Source: Saprospiraceae bacterium
Lineage (GTDB): Bacteria; Bacteroidota; Bacteroidia; Chitinophagales; Saprospiraceae
Direction: 5' to 3'
NCBI GenBank assembly: GCA_016708265.1
Contig: JADJGA010000012.1
Coordinates: 655,001-719,000, forward strand
DNA length: 64,000 bases
In this document: piece by piece, positions 37,149 to 45,552 of the stretch
How positions within the stretch are numbered: the first letter of the stretch is position 1
Layout of the letters: every line of letters begins with the position of its first letter
Translations under genes and position numbers: made by a program
Notes under the pieces: model-generated
What the model was told of the DNA's origin: nothing
The model's database searches: none
Seen by the model: the letters and a program-made list of their open reading frames with translations, nothing else

Positions 37149-37547
37149 TCAAAGCAATATTAACTTTTGCTGAAGCATTTTATTGTTCAGACGTATTCTT
37201 ATAAAGTATAAACCACTACTGAACCCTGTCAGATCTATTTCATTGTCAGGTCCTGTTCGTGGCAATGAATATATCTTCGTTCCATTTATGTCATATATGT
37301 CAACGTCTGCTGTTGTCCCCGATTTTAAAGTGATTGAGAATTTTCCGGCTGTAGGATTTGGAAAAACTATATTATTTTCAACTTTATATTCATCACATTC
37401 AGAAGACGTTTTTTGATCCCATCCTGCAATTGCTGACCATAGCCACCAGGCTGTGTAAGCTTTTTGATTTGCATTAAGAGCTTGTGAATGTGCAGCACCG
37501 CAATTGTACCAGTCGAGGTTTTCGGTATGTGTGTTTTGCCATTCCAC
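37149..37547 (-). CDS. C-terminal part of a T9SS-sorted SGNH-like protein
   Basis: Contains AAHSQALNANQKAYTAWWLW (the end of a hydrolase-like domain) and then a T9SS type A sorting domain (NNIVFPNPTAGKFSITLKSG, ending NKMLQQKLILL). The first residues may continue upstream in frame (DFADIESYDPDGRYFEFAGD) because one T is missing near 37690. The full protein spans 37149-38281 on the minus strand. Confidence 0.8.
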   Translation of the reverse strand: MEWQNTHTENLDWYNCGAAHSQALNANQKAYTAWWLWSAIAGWDQKTSSECDEYKVENNIVFPNPTAGKFSITLKSGTTADVDIYDINGTKIYSLPRTGPDNEIDLTGFSSGLYFIRIRLNNKMLQQKLILL

Positions 37548-37561
37548 AGCCCAGTTGCCGA

Positions 37562-38281
37562 TCAGGACCCCTGTAGCTGATGAATAATAACTGCAGTCAT
37601 CACCTGCAAATTCAAAATACCTGCCGTCAGGGTCATAGCTCTCAATATCAGCAAAATCATAGAGAATTTTATTATTTGCAATACAGTATCCCTTATCATT
37701 TTATTGGCAGCCTTATTGTCAGCATCAGCCCAATGATCAAGATGACCGGTCATGTAGACAAATTTTATTCCGGAATAGTCCTTTTCGAGTTTGGACATGG
37801 GTTCAAGATATTCACCTGTGAGTTTCCCTGAGGTATATTTTGAAGTTACTTGTCCGCACCAGGACCATATTATGACATTTACATCAGCATTAGGCCCTGT
37901 ACCTCTTCCTGTGTTAGGATTTGGTGCTCCGAGATAGGTTCGGGTATTATTGACCCAGTCAGGGTAATAACCCACATCTCCTGACATTGCATAGTCATGC
38001 AGATCAAGTGCTCCTCCATTTCCTCCGTTATTCCATGAGTAAAGATCTTTTGTTGCTCCTTTATTGTTCATAAATGCAACCAGCCCTGTCATCCCATCTG
38101 TGATCTGACTTCCGTGCGAAGTATGACCGTAGGCAATATGAAGTTTTTGCTTTGCCAGAGTAATTGCCGGTTCTGGTATCTGCTTTATTTTTGTGCACTT
38201 ATGGTCTACAATAATTGCCTGTGAAAAGATCATTATTGAATTGAAATACATTATAATACAGAATGATATGAGTGTTTTCAT
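37562..38281 (-). CDS. N-terminal part of a T9SS-sorted SGNH-like protein
   Basis: The frame opens at 38311, but MKTLISFCIIMYFNSIMIFS at 38281 makes a normal signal peptide. The body has AYGHTSHGSQITDGM, LYSWNNGGNGGALDLHDYAM, WSWCGQ and YMTGHLDHWADADNK, a conserved pattern of secreted proteins whose GHTSHGSQ and GHLDHW motifs suggest an SGNH-like hydrolase. The last ~25 residues (VLQIIKFSMILLILRAM) are frameshifted; restoring one T at about 37690 joins the 37149-37547 frame. Substrate unknown. Confidence 0.75.
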   Translation of the reverse strand: MKTLISFCIIMYFNSIMIFSQAIIVDHKCTKIKQIPEPAITLAKQKLHIAYGHTSHGSQITDGMTGLVAFMNNKGATKDLYSWNNGGNGGALDLHDYAMSGDVGYYPDWVNNTRTYLGAPNPNTGRGTGPNADVNVIIWSWCGQVTSKYTSGKLTGEYLEPMSKLEKDYSGIKFVYMTGHLDHWADADNKAANKMIRDTVLQIIKFSMILLILRAMTLTAGILNLQVMTAVIIHQLQGS

Positions 38282-38311
38282 GATAACTGGTTTTGTTTTA
38301 GTTGTGATCAA

Positions 38312-38671
38312 ACTGACTTTAATACAAAGTTATCAAAAAAAATCCTGGTTTTCAAATAAAACACATTGAATGTTAAATATAGAATATTGTAAATACTCAG
38401 AAAGTGATAAAAGTAGGCTAAGCTGTGAAATTACGCTTGTCAAGATGGGAGAAAGATTGGAATGATGCATCTATGGAATGGTGGGATAAGAGTATTTATA
38501 TGCGTCTCTGAGATTTGCACTTTTGTTTGACAATCAGTTGATGGAATGGTAGAATGATTGAAGAAAGCATGGAATTACGAATTACGATTGGGTCAAGCCA
38601 AAGACTATGTAAGATTTGGTTAACGAGAGTTACTTGTTAAGCGGTACAGGTTTTAGCTATTTCTAAATCTT
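38312..38671. other. Intergenic region, no gene recognised
   Basis: Both flanking genes run on the minus strand, so this holds the promoter of the SGNH-like gene and the end of the nitroreductase gene. The sequence is mixed with GAATGGTAGAATG-like phrases. No frame with coding character. Confidence 0.35.
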
Positions 38672-39412
38672 CTATTTATTTTTAGTTTTCACTTTATAAT
38701 AACAACTTCCTCGTATGTCACTCTTTTCCTTGGTCCCAGATTCCCGCTTCCGTACCTTTCCTACGGCAATTATCATATTGATTTCAGCTCCAGAAGGCAG
38801 ATTCAGGACTTTTTTTGTTCTCACGGCATCAAATCCTTCCATAGGGCAGGAATCAAAATCCTCAGCAGCTATCGATAACATGAAAGTCTGTGCAGCAAGA
38901 GCACATGATTTGTGAGCTACTATCCTGACATTTGCTTTTCCACCCAATCGTACAAATGGTTTCTTAAGTCCGATGATAAAGCCAATTACAATTCTGATCA
39001 GGGAAAAAATCCCCAAAAAATCAGTCCTGTAGGCAAGTGGCATTATTTTTTTGTAGTAATCCATTCCTGCCTTATGGGCTTTTGTTGGCTCTCCCCCGGC
39101 ATCTTCTTTGATCATCCCGTAATTCCAGTCTGCTCTTTTTTTCCACAGATCCCTCCTCGTAACAAATACTACCAGATGTTTGGCAGTTTTTGCTGCAGGC
39201 TGATCAAGACAATAAGAACTCAATTTTTCTTTTAATTCTGCTGATTTGATCCAGTAGAATTCCCATAACTGCATGTTGCTGCTGTTTGGTGACAATATAG
39301 TTCTTTCAAGACTTTTTTGGATTACTTCATCCGGGACTATAACGTTTTTATCGAAGCTTCTGTTCGATCTTCTTCTCTGAATTATTTTATCGAAAATATT
39401 GCTCGTTTCCAT
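38672..39412 (-). CDS. Nitroreductase family protein
   Basis: 246 residues. The FMN-binding N-terminal motif RRRSNRSFDKNVIVPDEV and the SPNSSNMQLWEFYW segment are typical. Near the C terminus, AHKSCALAAQTFMLSIAAED contains the second FMN-contact region, and the mid-part insert (KAHKAGMDYYKKIMPLAYRT with a hydrophobic stretch FSLIRIVIGFIIGL) is longer than in NfsB. NAD(P)H-dependent reduction of quinones or nitro compounds, or a flavin-dependent oxidoreductase, is expected. Cytoplasmic, monocistronic. Confidence 0.85.
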   Translation of the reverse strand: METSNIFDKIIQRRRSNRSFDKNVIVPDEVIQKSLERTILSPNSSNMQLWEFYWIKSAELKEKLSSYCLDQPAAKTAKHLVVFVTRRDLWKKRADWNYGMIKEDAGGEPTKAHKAGMDYYKKIMPLAYRTDFLGIFSLIRIVIGFIIGLKKPFVRLGGKANVRIVAHKSCALAAQTFMLSIAAEDFDSCPMEGFDAVRTKKVLNLPSGAEINMIIAVGKVRKRESGTKEKSDIRGSCYYKVKTKNK

Positions 39413-39549
39413 GATTTTTGGTTAAAGTTTACAGTTACTATAAACCCTTAAATCTATGTAAAGTTTATATTTTGACTTAAAATTATAAAAACCGGAAGAA
39501 ATAGATAGTGATTTTATATCAATAGTCTATCTTCTGAAAATGTTTCAGG

Positions 39550-40446
39550 CTAGTATTTTAATTTAACACCAAAAGGTACGGTAAGTCCAAGCCAGGGGAA
39601 AGCATATAATCCATCTATTTCACTCGATATAGGAATGAATAAACCATAATCTAAACCAACTTTACCTATTATTGACCTTGCCCCCATTGAAAGCATTCCT
39701 ACCCAAAAATCGTCAATTCCAATAAAGTAGTTTTCGGTAAGAAAATATGTTTTTGACGAAAGACGTGCCATTCCACTTATATTTATTAAAGGCCTGCTTG
39801 CCCATTCACCTCCTGCATATCCATAACCTAAACCTAGAGTCAAGTTGTTATTTTTGTTACCATATGTGCCTATCCCATATACTAATCCGAATCCTCCACC
39901 ACTTTGTAAACCAATTGAGCCTGCTAGAATTCCAGCTCCTACATTGAATTTGTCCTTCACAACAGGAACTGAAAATTTAGGAACTATAAACATTGGAGTA
40001 ACTTCACCTCCTCCAAAAAGGAAAAGTGGAATTATTCCAACTCCTACCGAAAAATTATTTGTGATGCCTACACTTGCCTGATTCCACAATACCCATATAT
40101 TCTGATAGTATCCTTCACCTTTTTTGAGTCCGTAGCCGTTAGGTGACCAGAAATAACGTGTAGATTGCGGATTTTCAAACCAAAGCTTGCCTTTTACCAC
40201 TTTTTGTTTTTCAATTTTCAAAATGCTTTTTACCTGATCCTTTGGAAATTTAATAATTCCAAATTTTCCCGTATTGAATTCAATCTGTTTTCCATCATCA
40301 ACGATGATGTTTCCAAGATAACTATTACCATCAAGTGTTTCTACCTGATAGAGATTTGTAGAATCAATAATTGTCTGACCAAAAAACTCAGAAGAGTTAG
40401 TGATGAAAAGTATTGTTAAGACAAAAGCTAAAAATCCTGTTTTCAT
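39550..40446 (-). CDS. Outer-membrane beta-barrel protein, hypothetical
   Basis: 298 residues with signal peptide MKTGFLAFVLTILFITNSSEF. A small N-terminal region (TLDGNSYLGNIIVDDGKQIE, KFPKDQVKSILKIEKQKVVK) precedes a glycine-rich series of amphipathic strands (FSVGVGIIPLFLFGGGEVTP, AGILAGSIGLQSGGGFGL, GNKNNNLTLGLGYGYAGG) ending LTVPFGVKLKY. The barrel is inferred; function unknown. Confidence 0.7.
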   Translation of the reverse strand: MKTGFLAFVLTILFITNSSEFFGQTIIDSTNLYQVETLDGNSYLGNIIVDDGKQIEFNTGKFGIIKFPKDQVKSILKIEKQKVVKGKLWFENPQSTRYFWSPNGYGLKKGEGYYQNIWVLWNQASVGITNNFSVGVGIIPLFLFGGGEVTPMFIVPKFSVPVVKDKFNVGAGILAGSIGLQSGGGFGLVYGIGTYGNKNNNLTLGLGYGYAGGEWASRPLINISGMARLSSKTYFLTENYFIGIDDFWVGMLSMGARSIIGKVGLDYGLFIPISSEIDGLYAFPWLGLTVPFGVKLKY

Positions 40447-40578
40447 TGCATTTATTTTAAAAAAGGATTATTAAAGTCAAAAGATTAAATCAATCATTGC
40501 TTAATAAAAAGTATAAGCAAATATAATCATTTTTTGTGAGAATATGTATTTATTAAGTGATTTTTTATTTCTTTCAAA

Positions 40579-41037
40579 TTACTTAAATTTATTTCTGAGT
40601 ACTTTTTCCCTGTAGTCAAAAATTGAATTTAACTGCTTTTTAATAAAAAACCAGTTTGCAATATCTCCGAAGAAACCGAAAGGAGGCTTGTAGGAAACTA
40701 TATCGGTCATCATTACGCCATTTTCATAAGGTTTTAAAATATGCTGATGATGCCATAATGTATATGGTCCGATTCGTTGTTCATCGATGAAGAATTGTTT
40801 ATCAAAAACATGTGTTATTTCTGTAACCCATAGCAAAGGTATACCTAACAATGGCCTGACCTTATAGGAAATGATCATTCCAGGGTACATTTTTTCAGGT
40901 AAGTTTTTCGATGTGATATCGAACCCCATATGATCGGGTGTGATCTCTTTGAGATTTGAAGGTGATGATATGAAATCCCAAAGTTCATCAATTCCTGCAT
41001 TTATAAAAAGATTTTTTTCAAGCTGATAAAAAGCCAT
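40579..41037 (-). CDS. SRPBCC-fold protein (ligand-binding/polyketide-cyclase-like)
   Basis: 152 residues. FINAGIDELWDFISSPSNLK is the opening of an SRPBCC helix-grip domain, and ITPDHMGF, PLLWVTEITHVFDKQFFIDE and GVMMTDIVSYKPPFGFFGDI fit the rest of the fold. It sits 19 bp downstream of an AlkB-type gene on the same strand, so they are probably co-transcribed. It may help handle a hydrophobic product; unproven. Confidence 0.78.
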   Translation of the reverse strand: MAFYQLEKNLFINAGIDELWDFISSPSNLKEITPDHMGFDITSKNLPEKMYPGMIISYKVRPLLGIPLLWVTEITHVFDKQFFIDEQRIGPYTLWHHQHILKPYENGVMMTDIVSYKPPFGFFGDIANWFFIKKQLNSIFDYREKVLRNKFK

Positions 41038-41056
41038 AACAAATTTTTTTAGTAAA

Positions 41057-42109
41057 TTAATTTTCGTTTTGATTGTTAAGTTTATTTATTTCCCTATGCA
41101 TAATCCGGAACCAAAGAGGAGGGAAAAATGCGATAAGCATCATACCTGGGTATCCTGTTGGCATTTGAGGACTGTCATCGAAATGTCTCAATATCTGGTA
41201 TTTTCTGCTTGCCATATAGTGATGGTCAGAATGCCTTGATAATTCCAGAAGAAGAATCCTGCCAAGAGGATGGTTGGAATTCCAGGAATGGACAGGCATA
41301 GTTCTTTCATAAACTCCATTTATCTTTTTTCTTTGCAGGCCATAATGCTCAATGTAATTAACAGTTTCAAGAAGCAAAAATCCGATTATTGCCGAAATCA
41401 AGTAAAATAACAGTGTTTCAAATCCAAAAATGACAGTGATTATTACCAGGAGAATCCCCTGTATGAGCTGATACCAAAGCATTTCATTTCTCAGACTCCA
41501 GAATTTGAATTTCTTTTTTCTGAGTCTTTCACTTTCAATATTCCATGCTGAAAGCCAGCTGTCCTGGACAGACCGGATGTAAAAAGTATAAAGATTTTCA
41601 CCATACCTGCTTGTGGCAGGATCATCATCAGTAGCAACTCTTTTATGATGCCCCCTGTTGTGTTCAATAAAAAAATGCATGTACAGTGTGGTCATCAACA
41701 GTATTTTGCTCATTAATTGCTCATACTTCGTATTGCGATGGCCCAGTTCATGAGCCGCATTTATTCCAAGTACTCCGCATGATATTCCAAATGCAGTTAC
41801 CATTCCAGCCTTTTCATAAAAAGCTAAAGATTGATCATCAATTCTTATCAGGAAATACACAAGCAGGAAAAACTGGACAGGAACAAGTAAATACAATACA
41901 ATATCATAAAATTTGTTCTGTTTTGCTTCTTCTTCTTCATTTTTATCCATGTTTTTTTTATTTCCTGGCAGAAGCAGCTCTGCCATAGGAACGAATGCAA
42001 ACACGAAAATTATAGCAGAAAAGCTCCAGTAATCGCCATAAAAAAGTGATAAAAATACAATAAGCGGCACTATAAATACAAAAAGATATCTGATGAATTT
42101 TAGTTTCAT
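41057..42109 (-). CDS. AlkB-type membrane alkane 1-monooxygenase
   Basis: 350 residues with about six membrane helices. All histidine boxes of the AlkB/desaturase di-iron site are present: HELGHRN, HNRGHHKRVA, NYIEHYGLQR and LSRHSDHH. AlkB-type enzymes hydroxylate the terminal carbon of medium-chain alkanes with O2, using rubredoxin; no rubredoxin gene was seen here. The substrate could instead be a fatty acid or another hydrophobic compound. Inner membrane; first gene of a pair with the SRPBCC gene. An O2-dependent enzyme argues that the host is not strictly anaerobic. Confidence 0.88.
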   Translation of the reverse strand: MKLKFIRYLFVFIVPLIVFLSLFYGDYWSFSAIIFVFAFVPMAELLLPGNKKNMDKNEEEEAKQNKFYDIVLYLLVPVQFFLLVYFLIRIDDQSLAFYEKAGMVTAFGISCGVLGINAAHELGHRNTKYEQLMSKILLMTTLYMHFFIEHNRGHHKRVATDDDPATSRYGENLYTFYIRSVQDSWLSAWNIESERLRKKKFKFWSLRNEMLWYQLIQGILLVIITVIFGFETLLFYLISAIIGFLLLETVNYIEHYGLQRKKINGVYERTMPVHSWNSNHPLGRILLLELSRHSDHHYMASRKYQILRHFDDSPQMPTGYPGMMLIAFFPPLWFRIMHREINKLNNQNEN

Positions 42110-42163
42110 GACTGATGCTGGTTTTTTTTTGTGTTTGTTTTGTCCTGTCTACCTGTAATCAGT

Positions 42164-42862
42164 TTAAGTTGTTTTATGTTTTACGGTTTTCATCTGGATA
42201 ATATCGACTAAAAACGCGAATGCCATCGAAAAATAAATATATCCTTTAGGTATTTCGAAATGAAGTCCTTCGGCTATAAGTGATACTCCGATCATCAAAA
42301 GGAAACAAAGGGCAAGTATTTTGAATGACGGATGTTTTATGATGAAATCACTGATGGGTTTTGAAGCAACGAGCATAATTCCCACAGTCACAATTACTGC
42401 TGTATACATTATCCAAAGTTCCTGCACCATGCCAACTGCGGTGATAATTGAATCGATTGAAAAAACGAGATCGAGAATGATAATCTCCGATAGTAACTTC
42501 ATGAAACCGGCTTTTTTGGGTACAACAGGTTCGTCATTCTGAGCTATTTCAGTTTTGTGGTAGATCTCTTTAGTACTCTTATAAATCAGGAATAAACCTC
42601 CAGCCAATAATATCAGGCCTTTACCTGAAAACTCGATTCCTGACACTGTGAACAAGGTCTGATCAAGTTTTAATATCCATGAAATCAAAGCTAGAAAAAT
42701 TAGCCTCATGACCATAGCAAGTCCGATACCCCAATACCTGAGTTTATTGCGCTGATATTCAGGCAATTTGTCAGATAATATAGAAATAAATATGATGTTA
42801 TCAATTCCCAGGATTACTTCGAGGGCAATTAACGAAACGAGAGGTATGAGTGCATCCAGCAT
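42164..42862 (-). CDS. TerC family integral membrane protein
   Basis: 232 residues, seven to eight membrane helices. The conserved acidic helices of TerC (LEVILGIDNIIFISILSDKL and EIIILDLVFSIDSIITAVGM) are present. TerC/Alx proteins are linked to tellurite resistance and manganese export. In the window it is monocistronic. Mn2+ export is inferred from the family. Confidence 0.88.
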   Translation of the reverse strand: MLDALIPLVSLIALEVILGIDNIIFISILSDKLPEYQRNKLRYWGIGLAMVMRLIFLALISWILKLDQTLFTVSGIEFSGKGLILLAGGLFLIYKSTKEIYHKTEIAQNDEPVVPKKAGFMKLLSEIIILDLVFSIDSIITAVGMVQELWIMYTAVIVTVGIMLVASKPISDFIIKHPSFKILALCFLLMIGVSLIAEGLHFEIPKGYIYFSMAFAFLVDIIQMKTVKHKTT

Positions 42863-43056
42863 AACTTATTACATTTTACAGATTAAAACAGGATAAATAA
42901 AAAGTATTATGTCAATATAAATACCTTTATTTGCCAAAGTGCAAACATAGTAATTTTAAGGAAATTACTGACTAAAACCGGAATTAAAAAATGCAGTGGA
43001 ATTTGCCTTATCAAAATATTATACAAGTAATTTCAGCACTCAAACTAAAAACAAAT

Positions 43057-43449
43057 TCAGTGATTGCAGGTATGGCCATGCTGGTGTCCTTCTCCATGAT
43101 GATGTTCATGAGTCTGACAGGATGAACCACTATCTTTTATCAAACCATTTATAAATTGTAAAACAAGATCATCTGCATTACCTGAACAACCTCTGATGAC
43201 TTCAATACCGAAACTGCTGAGTTTATTTATGGCACCTGCACCTATGCCTCCAGCCAGCATCACTGTAACACCTTCATCAGCTAAAATACCTGCAATGCTG
43301 GACTTGCAGCCACACCCCTGTTCAGATTCAATGATCTTTTTATATGCAATTTCATTAGTCTCTGAAATTGTATAAATACTGTAATAATCACAATGACCGA
43401 AATGATCATCTATTTGGTTATTATTTGTAACCGGAATTGCTATTTTCAT
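43057..43449 (-). CDS. NifX/NafY-like dinitrogenase cofactor-binding domain protein
   Basis: 130 residues. The core MKIAIPVTNNNQIDDHFGHC, GCGCKSSIAGILADEGVTVM and LAGGIGAGAINKLSSFGIEV match the FeMo-cofactor-binding domain shared by NifX/NifB-C and archaeal homologues. The C terminus is a histidine-rich tail (SCQTHEHHHGEGHQHGHTCN) likely to bind metal. No nif genes are seen, so it probably has a general metal/Fe-S role. The DUF5320-like and DUF134 genes upstream on the same strand form a set seen in anaerobes. Confidence 0.85.
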   Translation of the reverse strand: MKIAIPVTNNNQIDDHFGHCDYYSIYTISETNEIAYKKIIESEQGCGCKSSIAGILADEGVTVMLAGGIGAGAINKLSSFGIEVIRGCSGNADDLVLQFINGLIKDSGSSCQTHEHHHGEGHQHGHTCNH

Positions 43450-43478
43450 TTTATTGTTTTAAAATTTTAATTATTTAT

Positions 43479-43649
43479 TTATAAAGATTTTTTGTCAAAA
43501 CGATTTTTTCTCAAATTGAGTCTTTTTTCCGGGTCCTGTCCGGATTCTGAAATTTGCTTTAATTCAGATTCTGTTTTTTTGCATTTACCTAATTTTCTTC
43601 CTGTTTTAGGACCATTTTCTTCCGGCCCTTTATGATTTAAACCTGGCAT
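43479..43649 (-). CDS. DUF5320-like small protein
   Basis: 56 residues, too short for most ORF lists. It begins MPGLNHKGPEENGPKTGRKL and continues GKCKKTESELKQISESGQDP. The Pro-Gly-rich opening MPGxxxxGPxxxGPxTG is the signature of DUF5320-type proteins encoded beside NifX-like genes. It lies between the NifX-like and DUF134 genes on the same strand. Its function is unknown; metal binding has been suggested by its neighbours. Confidence 0.7.
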   Translation of the reverse strand: MPGLNHKGPEENGPKTGRKLGKCKKTESELKQISESGQDPEKRLNLRKNRFDKKSL

Positions 43650-43653
43650 AATA

Positions 43654-43667
43654 ATTTAGTACTAAAT
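43654..43667. promoter_or_regulatory. Palindrome upstream of the DUF5320 gene
   Basis: ATTTAGTACTAAAT is a perfect 14-bp palindrome ending 4 bp before the start codon. It may be an operator for the DUF134 regulator or another repressor. Confidence 0.45.
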
Positions 43668-43785
43668 CGTGATTTTTCTATATTCATTTTTTTCAAGTTT
43701 GCTGATTATATGAATTTATTTATTTATATTAACTATTATTAATTTATATGATTTTATTAATTATTAACTGGTTTGTTTCTGGTGT

Positions 43786-44202
43786 TTATTTTTTCAATAC
43801 ATTTAATCTGATTAATTCATTGTCCCCAAATCTATCACAATCTGCGCATTTAGTGTGGTTCTCTAAACCTTCAATCAGTTTAAAGCACCTTTTGCATTTG
43901 TACCATTCTTTATTGAATTCATAATTTCCACCTTCAATAATTATTGATCTTCCCTCAACAAATGCATTTGCAATTTTAGCCAGAGCATTACTATAAATTC
44001 TGGTCAATGTTGGTTGAGAAACTTCCATTTTATGAGCTGCCTCAGTTTGAGATAAATTTTCATAGTTCATTAACTTAATAGCCTCAAATTCATCGAACTG
44101 CATTATGATATGATCATTTTTGCACATTGCAATACCGAAAGGTTTAAATCCAAGCATTTTGGGTGGATTGCATATTTTCCGGCTTTTTTGTGGACGAGAC
44201 AT
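43786..44202 (-). CDS. DUF134 family DNA-binding protein
   Basis: The frame is open from 44253, but MSRPQKSRKICNPPKMLGFK at 44202 is the usual DUF134 start. The sequence has the signature FEAIKLMNYENLSQTEAAHK and MEVSQPTLTRIYSNALAKIA, a sigma-70 region-4-like helix-turn-helix. Near the C terminus is a zinc-binding-like CKRCF and CADCD pair. Probably represses its own cluster through the palindromes upstream. Confidence 0.85.
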   Translation of the reverse strand: MSRPQKSRKICNPPKMLGFKPFGIAMCKNDHIIMQFDEFEAIKLMNYENLSQTEAAHKMEVSQPTLTRIYSNALAKIANAFVEGRSIIIEGGNYEFNKEWYKCKRCFKLIEGLENHTKCADCDRFGDNELIRLNVLKK

Positions 44203-44227
44203 TAAATTATAATTTATTTTCACAAAT

Positions 44228-44249
44228 ATAATGAATATATATTCATTAT
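44228..44249. promoter_or_regulatory. 22-bp perfect palindrome upstream of the DUF134 gene
   Basis: ATAATGAATAT and its complement ATATTCATTAT form a perfect 22-bp palindrome ending 26 bp before the preferred DUF134 start. A related 12-bp palindrome GAATAATTATTC lies at 44283-44294. This looks like a tandem operator for the DUF134 regulator. Confidence 0.55.
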
Positions 44250-44412
44250 TCAAATAAAATTAACTTTATTTTTATTTATTTTGAATAATTATTCATTATA
44301 AGTCAAAATATTTTCCATTTTTTCATTAATTCATAAATAATTTACACCAATAGAATAAGAGTAAAGCAGAATAATTAAAAAATTCTAAGGGATCAAAACT
44401 TGACCTATTTAA

Positions 44413-45117
44413 TTACCACGGGATTTGTTTTTTATCTCTGAAGAACATGCCGGTTACGCTTTGATCAGCTTCAGTAGCCAGCCATACCGGTGTTTCAGCT
44501 CCTTTTTCAACACTTCTGGATGCATTTTGACCTCCCATTTCTGTTCTGACCCATCCTGGACAGACAGCATTGACGGAAATATTCATTGGTTCAAGTTCAA
44601 AGGCAAGGTGCCTCGTGATTGCATTGAGAAATGATTTCGATACACAGTATGCAGGCCACCAGCCTCCTATAGGATCTGACATTGAACCACCTCCGCTTGA
44701 GATCATGATTATCCTGCCGGGTCTGTTTATAAAGGGCAGAAATGCTTTTGCTACCCTCAAAGGGCCAAAACTATTTGTTGCCAGTGTTTCGATAAGGATA
44801 TCTTCATTATCATCAGAAAGACTTTTATTGGATTTCAAACCAATCCCTGCGTTGTTTATCAGCACATCGAGCCTGATGTTGAGTTTGGAAAACTCTTTTA
44901 CTGCCGAATCGATTCCTGTTTGACTGCTGACATCCATTAATAATCCTTTGACATCGATATCTTCATTTTTCAGTTTGTCTACAGCATCATTTAATCTGTC
45001 TGAATGCCTTGAAGTAAGTATTATTCTGTTTCCTGATTTCCCCAGCTGAAGTGCTGTCTCGAAACCAATACCTTTGTTGGCACCAGTTATTAGAATTGTT
45101 TTTTTATCTGTATGCAT
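44413..45117 (-). CDS. Short-chain dehydrogenase/reductase (SDR)
   Basis: The frame opens at 45135 but the MHTDKKTILITGANKGIG start is typical. It keeps the NAD(P) motif TGANKGIG, NNAG, the catalytic Ser in MISSGGGSM and the YxxxK in AYCVSKSFLN. It resembles the carbonyl-reductase-like classical SDRs. Substrate unknown. It overlaps in spacing with the next gene, whose stop is 21 bp upstream. Confidence 0.9.
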   Translation of the reverse strand: MHTDKKTILITGANKGIGFETALQLGKSGNRIILTSRHSDRLNDAVDKLKNEDIDVKGLLMDVSSQTGIDSAVKEFSKLNIRLDVLINNAGIGLKSNKSLSDDNEDILIETLATNSFGPLRVAKAFLPFINRPGRIIMISSGGGSMSDPIGGWWPAYCVSKSFLNAITRHLAFELEPMNISVNAVCPGWVRTEMGGQNASRSVEKGAETPVWLATEADQSVTGMFFRDKKQIPW

Positions 45118-45138
45118 ATTATATAATTGATACAATAC

Positions 45139-45531
45139 TCAACTTGGGGTTTCCTTATTTTTCTTAAAGTTAAATTTCAGAATGAAAAATGCAGTAACAA
45201 AAAAAGGTATTGAAGAACCTGCAATTTTTAAATTGGAAGCAGCCACTCCTACAATCAGAAGTATGATCATTAGAACAGCAATACAAGCCATGCCGATGAA
45301 AGTCAGTATCCTGCCCGGGATTTTCTGAAATAATGTATAAATCAGGATCAGTTCACCAGTCATGGGGAAAAATATAGCCGGATGAAGGAAGTTTTTGATA
45401 TCTCTGGCTGAGCCAAAAAGCAGTTCATACTGTAATTGAAAAAGGAAACCATGATTGTTTGGCCATTCCAGATAACCAATCAGGCTTGTAAGTATCAGGA
45501 GACTATTTAATATTTTTTTTCTGGAATTCAT
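45139..45531 (-). CDS. Four-helix membrane protein, hypothetical
   Basis: 130 residues with four hydrophobic segments and a lysine-rich tail KFNFKKNKETPS. It shows DoxX-like general features but no diagnostic motif. Same strand and close to the SDR gene (21 bp apart), so the two may be co-transcribed. Function unknown. Confidence 0.6.
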   Translation of the reverse strand: MNSRKKILNSLLILTSLIGYLEWPNNHGFLFQLQYELLFGSARDIKNFLHPAIFFPMTGELILIYTLFQKIPGRILTFIGMACIAVLMIILLIVGVAASNLKIAGSSIPFFVTAFFILKFNFKKNKETPS

Positions 45532-45552
45532 ACTTATTGCAATTTTCTGAAA

